A DNA stretch of 64,000 nucleotides. Source: Urechis unicinctus. Lineage: Eukaryota > Annelida > Polychaeta > Xenopneusta > Urechidae. Position numbers and translations under genes: made by a program. A model generated the notes under the pieces. That model searched no databases. It had not been told where the DNA came from and worked only from the letters and a program-made list of their open reading frames with translations. This document shows positions 11,080 to 21,425 of this stretch, one piece after another (position 1 is the stretch's first letter; each line of letters opens with the position of its first letter). Location: the NCBI GenBank assembly GCA_034190875.2, contig CM067358.1, positions 57,259,945 through 57,323,944 on the forward strand. The letters are read 5' to 3'.

Positions 11080-13714
11080 CTAGCACTTAAACCAAACAGT
11101 TCTTTCCTTCTTCTTTCGCCAAACATCCAATGCATCTCTGCATACAGAACTTGCAGAGGAGTCAGACATGTCAGGCCCCTCAGCGGACACAATCATCAGG
11201 TCCTCCAGTCTTTGTTGTCCGAGTCTGTTTCTGAAGATGGACTTAATGTGGTTTTTCACACTAAACCCCCCCTCACACTCTGCAGTGTGACGGGGGGCTG
11301 TCAATGCAGGAGCTGCTAATTTGTATAGATTTGGGAACTGTTCCCTGTGAAATCTGTGGATTAAACCCCACAGTTCCCTGATCTTGTCTCTGGGGTAACC
11401 CTGACTTCTAACTAGTGTTTTGAGTTCCTTCCATTCATTTTTAGTAGACTGTGAATCTACAATAGCCTCCCTGGTTATGTTATTCCTGGTTTTCTGTTCA
11501 CCATACTGCTTCAGGAGAGTGTCAATGTTGTCACTGCCCCATGAATCCAGTTCAGTGTTTGACAAGAAAGTGATGGGTCTCATGCCCAATACTCCAAAAG
11601 CATTAAGTAAATTGGTGACTTCAGGAGGGAACCTTTTCTCTAGGGTGTTAACCAAGTTTTGAATTAACTGATCTTTGATAGAAAGTAACTTCTTTGACTT
11701 TGTGATGGCATTGTTTCCTTTGAAGATAAGCTTTCCCCTTATGAGTGGCACGATCTTTAAGTCATTAGCCAGTTATTTTTCATAGCTTCATGGCAATGTC
11801 CGTTTCTCGCCTTTGGAAGAGCAAGCTGAGTTTAGTAACGATCGGAATTATATCCATCAGCCAGTATGTTGTACATATGAAATCTTCTGTAGCAATTTTT
11901 CTCCCAATTCCCTGCCCTCTGGGGTCGGTTTCTTTTGCAAAGAATGTGATCAGTGAATTCAAACATCTGTAAACTGAATCCAGAGCTGGATAAAATGCAA
12001 GCCATCTGACCTCAAACACCTCCTTCATTTTGATTTGGGGCTCTTCAAGAACTTCTTGTATGGATTTGAGTTTCTCTGAGCGTACAGCTGACCTCTTGAA
12101 ATAATAGAAGATTGAGGTAAGTGTCTCCTGGTACTGTTTCATGAATGGAACTTTATCTGCTGCTTGGGAGGAACAGAGAGCAAGACGGTGAGCTATGCAG
12201 CCAATATTAACCAGCATTGGGTTCAGATATCTCAGTCTGCCAGCAACGCCTTTGCCATCACCTACAAGATATAAAATAAATATAAATATAAAAGCCTTAA
12301 GTCTGCTAAAATGTTGGTTTTCTACAGTTAAGTCAGCATATCTTACTAGTTTCTAACTTTCTGTCGTGTCTTATCGGTTAACACAATACTTGAATCCAAA
12401 ACGACGTTGTCAGGCATGTTTCAAATCACTTATATTCCTATTCAGAAATAAATGTCCTGAGTAGAGAAAAACACACCCAAATGCTGCGCAATAAAAGGCT
12501 GTTGGGGAAGTTCGATTCATGATAAACAAAAATGCTTGAGGAAAATTTTTGACTTGCACGGCGAGCTTCAAAGATCAGCTGCACGCAACCGTCGCAAATG
12601 ACGACGCTGTATTAGTTTCTACACTCGTAAGCGTCGTGAAAGAAATTATCCCATCTGCGTTCATATGCTTCAGCGTGACCTACGGCTGCTGGTCAAGAAA
12701 TAGTATCGCCCCCTCAGACCCTGCCCTATGCTCTGCCGGTGGGCAATTCTGTTAGGGATGATACGGTACATACAAACAAATTATTATTTCCTTTGTAATT
12801 TTAAAGAAAGAAATTATGTATATTACCTGTCATAACTGCAGCTGAATCAGTCCCTAGACCCATCACCGAGGAGAGTGGAACCTTTCTAGCATCCAGTAGT
12901 TTCAATAAAGCAGCTGTAACTGTTTCCCCTTTAACATCTGGCAAGTCAACATTGGCAATAAATGAAGTATTCACTTCAAAAGACTCCGATCTACAGTCAC
13001 GGCATACACAGGATTGTGACAAAGATGGAACGCTGGAGCTGTTTATCTACAGTTTTTCTGATAGTTGTGGCAATACATTCCAGAATATCATTGGCGGTGG
13101 TTTCAGATTTGTAAGTAGTATTTTGCCCAATACCCAGTTCACAAATATTTGGGCAATCCACCTCCTCCAGGAAGCACATGAGACTGGAGTATTTATGCAA
13201 AGGCAGTTGTTCTTTGGCAAGCCACATCACTGTTTTAATTGCTGTCAGTTTGCCCTTTTCCTTCTCGGATATAATTTTCTGGTTCATGTTTTGAAGAGTT
13301 TGCCCATCATAATATGTTTAGTAGCCTCCACGTGTTTAGTGGTTGACGCTATCTTTTCATACTTCTTCCCGCGCTTCCTGTAAATACCGACGTGCCTCAG
13401 TAGCGTACTGACCCGGAAATTATTTGTACCCTTGGCTAATGTGTTCGTCTTACCAGTTGCTCGACACGTATCACAATACATCTCATTCTTTTCAATATCG
13501 TAACGTAGCCTGGAGTAGGTCGTCAGCCAGAAGTTTCGTTTTCGCCGCTTGGGCTTAGGGGTTACCCTAATAGCGGCGGCTTCAGGTCACTGCTCTCGGA
13601 AGAGCTGCCATTGTCAGCTTCAAAATTAGCGAAAGAATCAGCATCATTTTCAGGTGCCGGGCGCTTAAAATAATGTGTTAATGTCCGTTGTTTTGTAACT
13701 GCTGTAGAATCCAT
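11080..13714 (-). pseudogene. hAT transposase (ZNF862-like), two exons, several frame breaks
   Basis: The likely start is ATG at 13,714 (M-D-S-T-A-V). An acidic low-complexity linker follows, then a TTF/BED-like zinc finger with Y-S-R-L-R-Y-D and M-Y-C-D-T-C (about 13,455-13,520), and R-V-S-T-L-L-R-H. Next come the catalytic region with G-L-G-T-D-S-A-A-V-M-T-G at the end of exon 1 and, after the intron, I-G-C-I-A-H-R-L-A-L and E-V-R-W-L-A-F-Y-P-A-L. The end is the hAT dimerisation domain with A-E-C-E-G-G-F-S (11,260-11,285), where family members normally have R in place of the first G, then L-E-D-L-M and E-G-P. Frame breaks occur near 13,563, 13,287, 13,022 and 11,751-11,780, the last with a TGA. 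Three of the four lie in short homopolymers. Order and length match an autonomous transposase that is now inactive, or miscalled at homopolymers. Confidence 0.85.
12262..12826 (-). other. Intron of the hAT element 2 transposase
   Basis: On the minus strand exon 1 ends A-C-A-G before GTAATATAC at 12,826 and downwards. Exon 2 begins after CTTGTAG, with the acceptor AG at 12,262-12,263. Joining 12,827 to 12,261 keeps the frame and reads M-T-G-D-G-K-G-V-A-G-R-L. This is what the family shows between the V-M-T-G and A-H-R-L motifs. The intron is 565 bp, phase 1. Confidence 0.75.
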
Positions 13715-14136
13715 ACCAAGTAAGTTTCGAAAACACGCTTTCCCGAAAGGTCGTAACCCATGACTACGCATACTCCTACTGCACCCAGACATCAGACGGT
13801 CGCGAAAACATAGCACTAGGCAAGATACCCGAGGATCCGGCCCAATACATGTGAAAGCTGCTGGTGAAGGTGACACGATGCTGCCGGGAACCAGCTTGCC
13901 AGATGCCTTGTTACGGAAATCGACGAAGCCGTCTAATCTGATATTCGGCACTTTACGTGTAGGGTGTAGATTCATTGAAAAGACACGATGTGACTCCTTT
14001 CTGCGTTACCCGAATATGCATGCATATCCACAACGTTTGTTTTGCGTCCAAATGGACGCACGACGGTTGCATATGGGGGTCATTTGGGTAAAAAATGGGT
14101 CAAATGACGCAAGGACGCGTTGTGAAATGAACTCTG

Positions 14137-14142
14137 GTTACG
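14137..14142. repeat. Target-site duplication of hAT element 2, right copy
   Basis: GTTACG is identical to 10,789-10,794. Confidence 0.8.
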
Positions 14143-14856
14143 GTTTAATCTCATAAATGATGTTAGCCAAAAACTGAGCACCAACAAACAAATATATTTG
14201 TATGACCTCACGGCGTCATCACTGAGTAGTGATGTCACTCAGGGGCTCGGGAGGTTAGACGCCTACTATGTACAGGTAGTGTCATTATTGATCAGCAAGC
14301 ACTACATCCTTCAGTGAATCGTCTTTCTATGTATATTAAAAGACAGCAAAGGAACCGTTTAGCCTTGCCTGATCCGGGAAATGATATTATACGTGATATC
14401 ACTTGGACTTGGTAATAGGCGGCTGTATTTAAGAAGAAAACAGAAATAGTTGTTTTTGTAAATAAGAATAACTTATTCAGTTGATCCATGTATCCAATAA
14501 AGCCGATTATGAAATGCAGCATTTCACATTTGGACATTTATCTGTTAGACAATTGATAATCAGATATCTCTCCGACTGGCCTTGTTTCATTTGTATTGAC
14601 TTCAAAGTTCCGTCTGCGAATGCATTACAATGAAAACCACCATCTCAAATCAACAAGACAGTGGTGAATTCATGATGAAGATGAGAGAGGATGGATGCAA
14701 CCTCTAGACACTCACATATTGTGGTCTGGCCTTGTCCGGTGTCCGTCACGAGGATAGGTACGCCACCAAGTTGTTTACCATCTTGCTCCTGCGCTGCTCC
14801 CACCAATGTTTGCTATTTATTATTGACGTACATAGCTTTGTTTATGTTCTTTCATG
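14143..14856. other. No supportable gene
   Basis: The first part (to about 14,468) has no counterpart in copy B. The rest aligns with 57,044-57,441. Open frames are short and carry no motif. Confidence 0.5.
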
Positions 14857-15186
14857 TCATTCAGTAATTGCGTCCGGCTGCTTTATGTTGAGAGCAGTGT
14901 CGTAAACAACAGAGACGCGTGACACCCTGTCACAGCCAGGCCACGTTGAAAATTGATCTCCTGTCATCACTTGACATGCAGATTCTAGCTTTTTGTTGCA
15001 ACGTACTGATTTGTCGCCCCATATTGAATCACGGACATAAACCCCATTAATTCTGGTCAAACAGGAGAACTCATCTACTGTGAATAATATATCACCACGC
15101 GGCACGTTCTTGTTTGGTATGGTGAACATGAAGGCTTGGCGACACGTTTTAACTAGCATGATATGCACCAGCATGTGCAGTGACAA
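14857..15186 (-). CDS. Hypothetical open frame conserved in the duplicate
   Basis: This 109-codon minus-strand frame has a homologous frame in copy B (57,442-57,897, 151 codons) in the same phase and with the same stop. Both contain Q-A-F-M-F-T-I-P-N-K-N-V-P, S-I-W-G-D-K-S-V-R-C-N-K-K-L-E and V-V-Y-D-T-A-L-N-I-K-Q. By eye about twenty substitutions and no indel separate the two copies over this stretch. More than half of the substitutions change a residue, so selection on the protein is not evident. There is no signal peptide, membrane segment or family motif that I recognise. It may be an exon, a pseudogene fragment or chance. Confidence 0.2.
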   Translation of the reverse strand: MSLHMLVHIMLVKTCRQAFMFTIPNKNVPRGDILFTVDEFSCLTRINGVYVRDSIWGDKSVRCNKKLESACQVMTGDQFSTWPGCDRVSRVSVVYDTALNIKQPDAITE

Positions 15187-15289
15187 GTTATCATTTGACT
15201 TAATTTTTATATTCGTTGGGTCGTATCCGCTGTGGTATTGTACTAATTAAGTGGTCTCCAAGGACACCTGTTCTATGGCAACAGATCGA

Positions 15290-15480
15290 CTGGGAGCTGT
15301 ATCTATGAAGATGCCACGATTGTAGCAGGTCACGATGGGTCGGGTGTACGCTTCATTAAGGCAGCCACAAAGGACCCTGCTACGACCCATGCTATCAATG
15401 GGGCTTCGCATTAAGGTTGTGATGCCTGTCAGTAGCTGTTTTCATGTCTAAAAAACCCTCTCACGCATGACTCTGATGAT
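15290..15480. other. Conserved duplicated patch with a plus-strand coding-like reading
   Basis: The plus strand reads S-C-I-Y-E-D-A-T-I-V-A-G-H-D and then S-G-V-R-F, with D-P-A-T-T-H-A-I-N-G after it. Copy B (57,870-57,990) keeps the same reading with a few changes. Its TCGGGTGTACGCTT recurs at about 24,555 in plus-strand relic U7. It may be a further member of the U family, but the link rests on one short DNA match. Confidence 0.2.
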
Positions 15481-15616
15481 CCTGGTCGTTCAATGTATGA
15501 TCGATAACCCGAGGCCTTAACAATACAGGAACCACTTACGCCGCTCAAATTGACACACTTGTTACCGAGGCCATATTTGTTAGCTATCGAAACAGAAAGT
15601 TTCTTTCAGTTATCAC

Positions 15617-15775
15617 ATATATATAAACAGGTAATGACAATGTCACATAAATAACAGCCTCTATATACAGGTAATGACAGTGTCACATAAATAACAGCCT
15701 CTATATACAGGTAATGACAATGTCACATAAATAACAGCCTCTATATTCAGGTAATGACAGTGTCACATAAATATC
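15617..15775. repeat. 40-bp tandem array, four copies (copy A)
   Basis: The unit includes ACAGGTAATGACAGTGTCAC and ATAAATAACAGCCTCTATAT. Each contains the interrupted palindrome TGACANTGTCA. It is shared with copy B at 58,145-58,325. Confidence 0.9.
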
Positions 15776-17640
15776 TGTGAGACATGCATCATTTGGAGCA
15801 TAGGCCTTGGTGAAGCGGAATCCATCTTATAAACTCTTGTTATCCCGATACGTGCATTTTATTGTCCTTTCCCTTGTAGGTCAGAAACTCTTAATGAGCA
15901 ATGATATAATGACGTTTATTTGTATACCGCTATGATGAAAAAAATACATTTCTATGCGCTTTGTATGCGGGCTTCTCAATCAAATATGTGAGTCTTTTGT
16001 AGGTTCCTGTAGTAGGTTCCTGCAGATGGCGCGTACATTAGCAACACGTGTTGACTTTTATATAATGAAAAGGCTGTCCTTGAAATGTTACAAGGGTCGA
16101 TCATCAGCAGTCGATCAAAGGAGATCGACCCTGGCCAAAAGACAGCGACAGTGATTGAAACATCACCAATATATTCCATCATAGGTACGACCTTAACGAC
16201 AATATTTCGAACATCACCAACACACCCCTATAATTGACCCTGCTCCATTTCTCTAGTTTTCAATGGTTTGTTAATGCACGCGAATGAACCAGTATTAAAA
16301 CAGCAGGGCTCAATTTAAAGCTTTCGGCGAATCTATTTTTGCATTGTCAATAATGCAGGGATTACGCCATGCACCAGACGTCATGGAGATCGTTTGGGTA
16401 ACCAGGACTAATTAATGCGGTGATCAAAGCAATGGTGTATGCTCTAGTAATACAAACACTATCAGTGATATTGTGTTTTGCCTTTTACCATGGCCTGACA
16501 CCAAAGTCCAGACAATCAATACGTCGATATTTCCTTCGTTTAATCACCATAAATATTTTTGCTTGTTTGAACCTGCATCAATGTACCGCCACTAATGCAG
16601 TAGGTGTGATCGATGTTGAAAAGGGAAAGGAGCGAATCGCATAAGTCGTCGATGGGATTGCAAAGAAAATTATTCCACAAGGCATTATGTGCACATGTTT
16701 AATAATTCTACCCCGAATAATAAGCGTTTACTGTTTACTACATTCGTGGCCTAATTGGATTAGCTTTATGGATCTGAAAAGTTTCTTTTACACTTACTAC
16801 TCAAAGATACGTGCAGAAGTAGACAGAAGCTCCAAAGACAAATTGAGATGATTTACCGTATTTGATGCATTTGAAACGTATTGCATTATCTTTGTACTAT
16901 TTCACGGCATTTCACAAAGCGTTACGACGGGATGCAACAAACTAACTTGGGTAGGCATTGGGCGTTCTCTTTGTTGAGAGAGGAAGACCGATTCCCTTCA
17001 TCGCTTCTTAGATTTTTCCAAGTAACGCATTCTGTGTACTGCTGATTCAAAATATGATAAATCTCATAAATATAACGGTGTCTTCCGGTTTGTTAACTGC
17101 TGCTTGACACAGTCTGAACAGATTACCAAGCATGGCTTTAAAGCGGAGATTCAACCGGCATCAATCCCCTCGATGAACTGCACATCTTGAAATACTCGAC
17201 ATTGCGCTGGGTAATGGCTCGTCGGTGAGGTTTGGGCATGTCACGAGGCTAAACAAGTGCAATGTGATTCAACTGGCTAGTATCCATCGCTATTTATTCT
17301 AATGACCCAACCAAGCATTGATCTAGCTGTATTAAACTCACCATGTGACACACTGCAGGGCAGCACCTACGACTGCCAACTGCATGGAATATGTCATGCG
17401 TGCATCAGTATCACAACAACTCGTCCAGACCTTGATATATAGAAGAGCATCTCATAATGGTATAATGGTATAATTATTACTATAGCCTTCAGGGTATCTG
17501 CAATTGCGTTTATGGGCTTAGCCAGCTTTTCTGGCGGTTGTCAGTGCTGTTGTCGCTGTGGTTAACACTGGCATTTAGAATGAACGCGGCCGATGGCTAC
17601 CTTAAATGTCACGTTTCTCTGTGATGTCACTTTTGCCACC
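15776..17640. other. Duplicated sequence without a supportable gene
   Basis: To about 16,900 it aligns with 58,326-59,340 in copy B, including GGGTCGATCATCAGCAGTCG (16,094-16,113) and its partly palindromic surroundings. A plus-strand frame at 16,420-16,644 is kept only in part in B. From 16,905 on, copy B has no counterpart. I see no gene. Confidence 0.5.
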
Positions 17641-18585
17641 TCAGCCGCTTAATGTGCTGGTGGTTTATCTCTGTGATGTCGGTGACTTTTTAATGCCACC
17701 AGCAGCCGCCCCCTGCTTATCATGTGATGTCGGTGACTTGCCACCATCAGCCGTTAATCTGCTGTGATGTTGGTCGGTGACTTTTTAATGCCACCAGCAG
17801 CCGCCCCTTAATGTGCTGCTTATCACGTTTCTCTGTGATGTCGGTGACTTTTTAATGCCACCAGCAGCCGCCCCTTAATGTGCTGCTTATCACGTTTCTC
17901 TGTGATGTCGGTGACTTTTTAATGCCACCAGCAGCCGCCCCTTAATGTGCTGCACGTTGCTGCTTATCACTTTTCTCTGCTGATGTTTTGGTGGTCGGTG
18001 ACTATAGAATGCCACCAGCAGCCGCCCCTTAATGTGCTGCTTATCACGTTTCTCTGTGATCGGTGACTTTTTTGCCACCAGCAGCCGCCTCTGCGCTTAT
18101 GTCTGTGATGTTGGTGGCTATAGAATGCCACCAGCAGCCGCCCCTTAATGTGCTGCTTATCACTTTTCTCTGCGATGTTGGTGGCTATAGAATGCCACCA
18201 GCAGCCGCCCCTTAATGTGCTGCTTATCACTTTTCTCTGTGATGTCGGTGGCTATAGAATGCCACCAGCAGCCGCCCCTTAATGTGCTGCTTATCACGTT
18301 TCTCTGTGATGTCGGTGGCTATTTAATGCCACCAGCAGCCGCCCCTTAATATGCTGCTTATCACTTTTCTCTGTGATGTTGGTGGCTATAAAATGTCACC
18401 AGCAGCCGCCCCTTAATATGCTGCTTATTACTTTTCTTTGTGATGTCGGTGGCTATAGAATGTCACCAGCAGCCGCCCCTTAATATGCTGCTTATTACTT
18501 TTCTCTGTGATGTCGGTGACTTTTTAATGCCACCAGCAGCAGCCCCTTGATGGCTGCTTATCACTTTTCTCTGTGATGTCACTGA
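17640..18585. repeat. 67-bp minisatellite, about 15 copies, only in copy A
   Basis: The units carry ATGCCACCAGCAGCCGCCCC and TTAATGTGCTGCTTATCAC, followed by TTTCTCTGTGATGTCGGTG. Some copies have GCTATAGAATG in place of GACTTTTTAATG, and a few are shortened at the left edge. Long minus-strand frames (H-I-K-G-R-L-L-V-A-F) are repeat products. The array lies inside a segment of about 1.9 kb (16,905-18,840) absent from copy B. Confidence 0.9.
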
Positions 18586-18837
18586 TTTACGTTAGATGAA
18601 AGAAGAACAGGAGGCTGCGACCTAGATTCACCCCTCCGCTGTTTCTGCTGGATTCTATGATGCGGTAGAATGGGTACAGACTTTGTGAAATATAACATTC
18701 ACAACTAAATTCTAATGATCGCGTTCAAAACAAAATGGGAGGTCTTCATGCGTACGTTAGCTATCAAGATCACGATTGAATTCATACGAGCGTTTAGGAT
18801 AATGCCCGAATTGTACACTACTATGATCACGATCAAA

Positions 18838-18980
18838 TCTAATGATTGCTATCGAATTCTAATGAATGCTATCGAATTATAATGATTGCTATCACATTCT
18901 CATGATTGCTTTCGCATTATAATGATTGCTATCCCATTCTTATGATTGCTATCCAATTCTACTGATTGCTATCGAATTAA
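18838..18980. repeat. 20-bp tandem array (copy A)
   Basis: About seven units of AATGATTGCTATCGAATTCT with single-base changes. Copy B has about four at 59,345-59,435. Confidence 0.85.
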
Positions 18981-19789
18981 ACATGGGCGACAACACCACT
19001 AATTATGACGTAATCAATCGTTCTAGTGACTATAGCTTTAACGACTGGGATTCCCAGTATAGGTCCCATGAGAACCGTCAAAGACGCGTCCATCATTCGT
19101 AATGGACATCTGACCCATGCGAAATGGCATAGCCTTCAGTAGAATGTTTGTCACTAGCATCCAGCAGCCATAAATACATAAATCGGTTTGTATTTCATTT
19201 CTACAACTGTGCTTTTTTCAAATAAAATCAATGGAGTGGAAGAAATGACCTTGCGTCCAGAGTTTTGTAATTCTTCCATCCATTAACTGCATGGAGCTCA
19301 TTTTGAAATTGTCTGTTAATAGACATTGGCTTGACGCTACGCTGATGTATTCAATGATGAGGAAATAATTAACGGCACAGATGATAATATACTGGCCTTC
19401 CAAAGTTGATAGCAGCATGTGAATGAAAATGAGGAGATATGTATGTATATATATACACTCTGGGCTCGTCGCTTTCAATCGCTGTTCTCAAACATGCTGC
19501 GTTTAGGACTCCTCTATATATAACGATGACAACTTGCAATTGTACAATACCTACACAATTTGGCATTAGCCCCGTGGGATATACTGACGTAGATATGTGG
19601 CAATGACTAATCAAATTCAGTGATCACATATATTCAGTGATATTAAGTCTTACATACATCAGAATTCCGCGATATGAAACTTGGAATATCGATGGAAATA
19701 AAATATAATCACATATAAATGCCGTCAGCAACTACCTGACCCAACATTCATATTGCAGCGTTCTATACAGCCAAGCGATACGATTTCCG
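18981..19789. other. Duplicated sequence without a supportable gene
   Basis: It aligns with 59,436-60,319. A plus-strand reading near 19,080-19,140 with N-G-H-L-T-H-A-K-W-H-S-L is kept in copy B. It resembles N-N-G-Q-L-T-H at 53,090-53,130 in C2, so this may be another decayed coding patch. No start or splice signal is convincing. Confidence 0.35.
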
Positions 19790-20140
19790 CAGATTAATGT
19801 CTATATCTGACCCCAACGCAAACTGTTTATTACATGTAATTCAGCAAAGGTCATGAGAGAACGTCCAGCGATACAATTTCAGTGACACCTTCTGAAAGAC
19901 ATATTTCTCGTCCAGCAGCAGCTAGCGCTTCAACGTGTACGTGTTACCAATAGCAGCTTCTAATTTACCTACTGCAGTAGCATCTCGTGCTCCCTCGCAA
20001 ATTACACCGTTAAATTGCTATTCTCGCCTATACCTGGAGCACCCGTCGTTGTAACATCAATTGGATGTGAAAACAAGATGGTTCAGAATACTGAATGAGG
20101 TATGAAATGAGAAATAATGTTGACGCAGTTTCACTTTTTC
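19790..20140 (-). pseudogene. Relic U2 of the unnamed multicopy coding-like family
   Basis: From high to low coordinates the minus strand gives C-V-N-I-I-S-H-F-I-P-H-S-V, then P-I-D-V-T-T-T-G-A-P-G-I-G-E-N. After a frameshift it gives V-I-C-E-G-A-R-D-A-T-A (about 19,980-20,006). It ends with A-G-R-S-L (codons at 19,855-19,866) and, in another phase, I-T-C-N-K-Q-F-A-L-G-S-D-I-D-I-N. TGA and TAA codons and two phase changes show it is broken. It is the most complete relic in the window. Copy B has it at 60,320-60,640. No known family is recognised. Confidence 0.5.
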
Positions 20141-20999
20141 TTACACATAAAAGAGTTAACCACCCTCCCCCCGCCCACCTATGTTATGTCGACGTCTTTA
20201 TCCAAGGGAATATATTCAGTATGAAACATATAAAGATATATTTGCACAACTAAGGTCATCGATTACTATTTCTTAAGAAACCCAAACAGTCTGTTTAACT
20301 GGTTTCGTGTACAGCAAAATCTAGTGGTCTGAGAGAGTTTATCAGTTGATTGGACGAATATTCTGGAAGAACAAAGTGTACACAAACATTGGACTGCGTT
20401 TACTGAAATAGCTTCGGAGGCAACCAAAAATATAAACCACTTAGAAAAAACCGTAGTCGTAACAACCTTAGATGGCTTGATAGTAAAATCAAGAATGCTA
20501 TTAATAATTGTGGCTTAAGTTTAGGACAAGAGAACAACATGAAGATATGATACTATTCACAGAACGGCAACTTCCTAACAAAACCGAAATTAGAAGAGTA
20601 ACCCATATAATCAATCAATTGATAATTTCAGCCAATTCACTGAACTTGTGTTTCATGGACAAATGTTTGAAATATTATTTTTAACCCTTATCTGTTAAAC
20701 TACTTAGATATTGTTGTCCATTGTTATAGACTATTGTAAGGGGTCCTATGGAATAATCGATATGTATGTCCTGTCCTTCCATCATGATCAGTTCATGGGT
20801 GGTCCTTTTTTTCCAATCTATTGATTTGATTGTTCATTGCTTATTTCAGTAGACAAACTTAGGCATCAAAACCTCCTAACAGATACGTAAACTATACAAA
20901 AAGCTTACTGCCACATTGGTGATGATACAGATAATGGCGCATGCGTAAGAAGCGAATGTTTATCATTTATAATCCGTTTTTGGGGTCAATAATTGTAAC
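20141..20999. other. Mixed duplicated and unique sequence, no gene
   Basis: The parts at 20,141-20,262 and 20,290-20,610 align with copy B. The stretch 20,610-21,115 has no match to the equivalent 61,965-62,385, so one copy has been replaced or both have lost sequence. No gene or element end is seen. Confidence 0.5.
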
Positions 21000-21425
21000 C
21001 ATTAACTATCGTTGCATGTATGGCTTTTGTGCCCCAAGAAACTAACACCGAAATGAACAGGCGTTGTCCCTTTATAGTACGGTTGCGACGTAAACGGAGA
21101 AGGCTCTTGTAACCATTCCTGTGCATCTGTCTCCAAGTCACCTATATATGCAGCGGCCTTCCCTACTCCCTGACAAATAACAGCGTTGTTCCCCGCGCCT
21201 GTATATTTTGGGCATCCTTCTTCGTTACATCAACTGGACTGGAGATGGAAGAAAGCGGATTTGACACACTGAGTGACGTATGTATGAAGACATAGTGTCA
21301 AAGTAGCCTCGCATTTTCTTACATATGATGGAGTTGGCGTCATATGCTATGTCTGCGGCTAAATCCCTGCAGTCATTTATGCACTTTATAAGCGATGATA
21401 TGTGCCCATGTGATAGCTTTATCAT
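21000..21425 (-). pseudogene. Relic U3 of the unnamed multicopy coding-like family
   Basis: The minus strand begins C-I-N-D-C-R-D-L-A-A-D-I with A-N-S-I-I-C and continues to P-V-D-V-T-K-K-D-A. After a frameshift it reads G-A-G-N-N-A-V-I-C-Q-G-V-G-K-A-A-A-Y, and stays open through E-W-L-Q-E-P-S-P-F-T to a stop near 21,000. Two N-x-x-[IV]-I-C segments about 50 residues apart suggest an internal repeat in the ancestral protein. Copy B keeps the first part (62,385-62,690), where one extra TAA occurs. This is the longest open stretch of the family, but start and end signals are not evident. Confidence 0.5.

Larger units (their letters stand above)
10795..14136 (-). mobile_element. hAT element 2, near full length, 6-bp target duplication
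   Basis: The left end CAGAGTTCATTCC (10,795-10,807) matches the inverse of the right end GAAATGAACTCTG (14,124-14,136) at 12 of 13 positions. CAGAG fits the CAGNG hAT terminus. GTTACG stands immediately outside both ends (10,789-10,794 and 14,137-14,142), a perfect 6-bp target duplication of the same length as in element 1. The 3.3-kb interior carries one minus-strand transposase gene in two exons. The element is missing from copy B, but the copy-B gap is wider (about 10,440-14,470). B may therefore have lost a larger piece, or never had the surrounding segment. Confidence 0.85.

Noticed and set aside
11420..11662. Plus-strand frames over the hAT element 2 transposase
   Set aside because: They are complements of the minus-strand transposase coding sequence.
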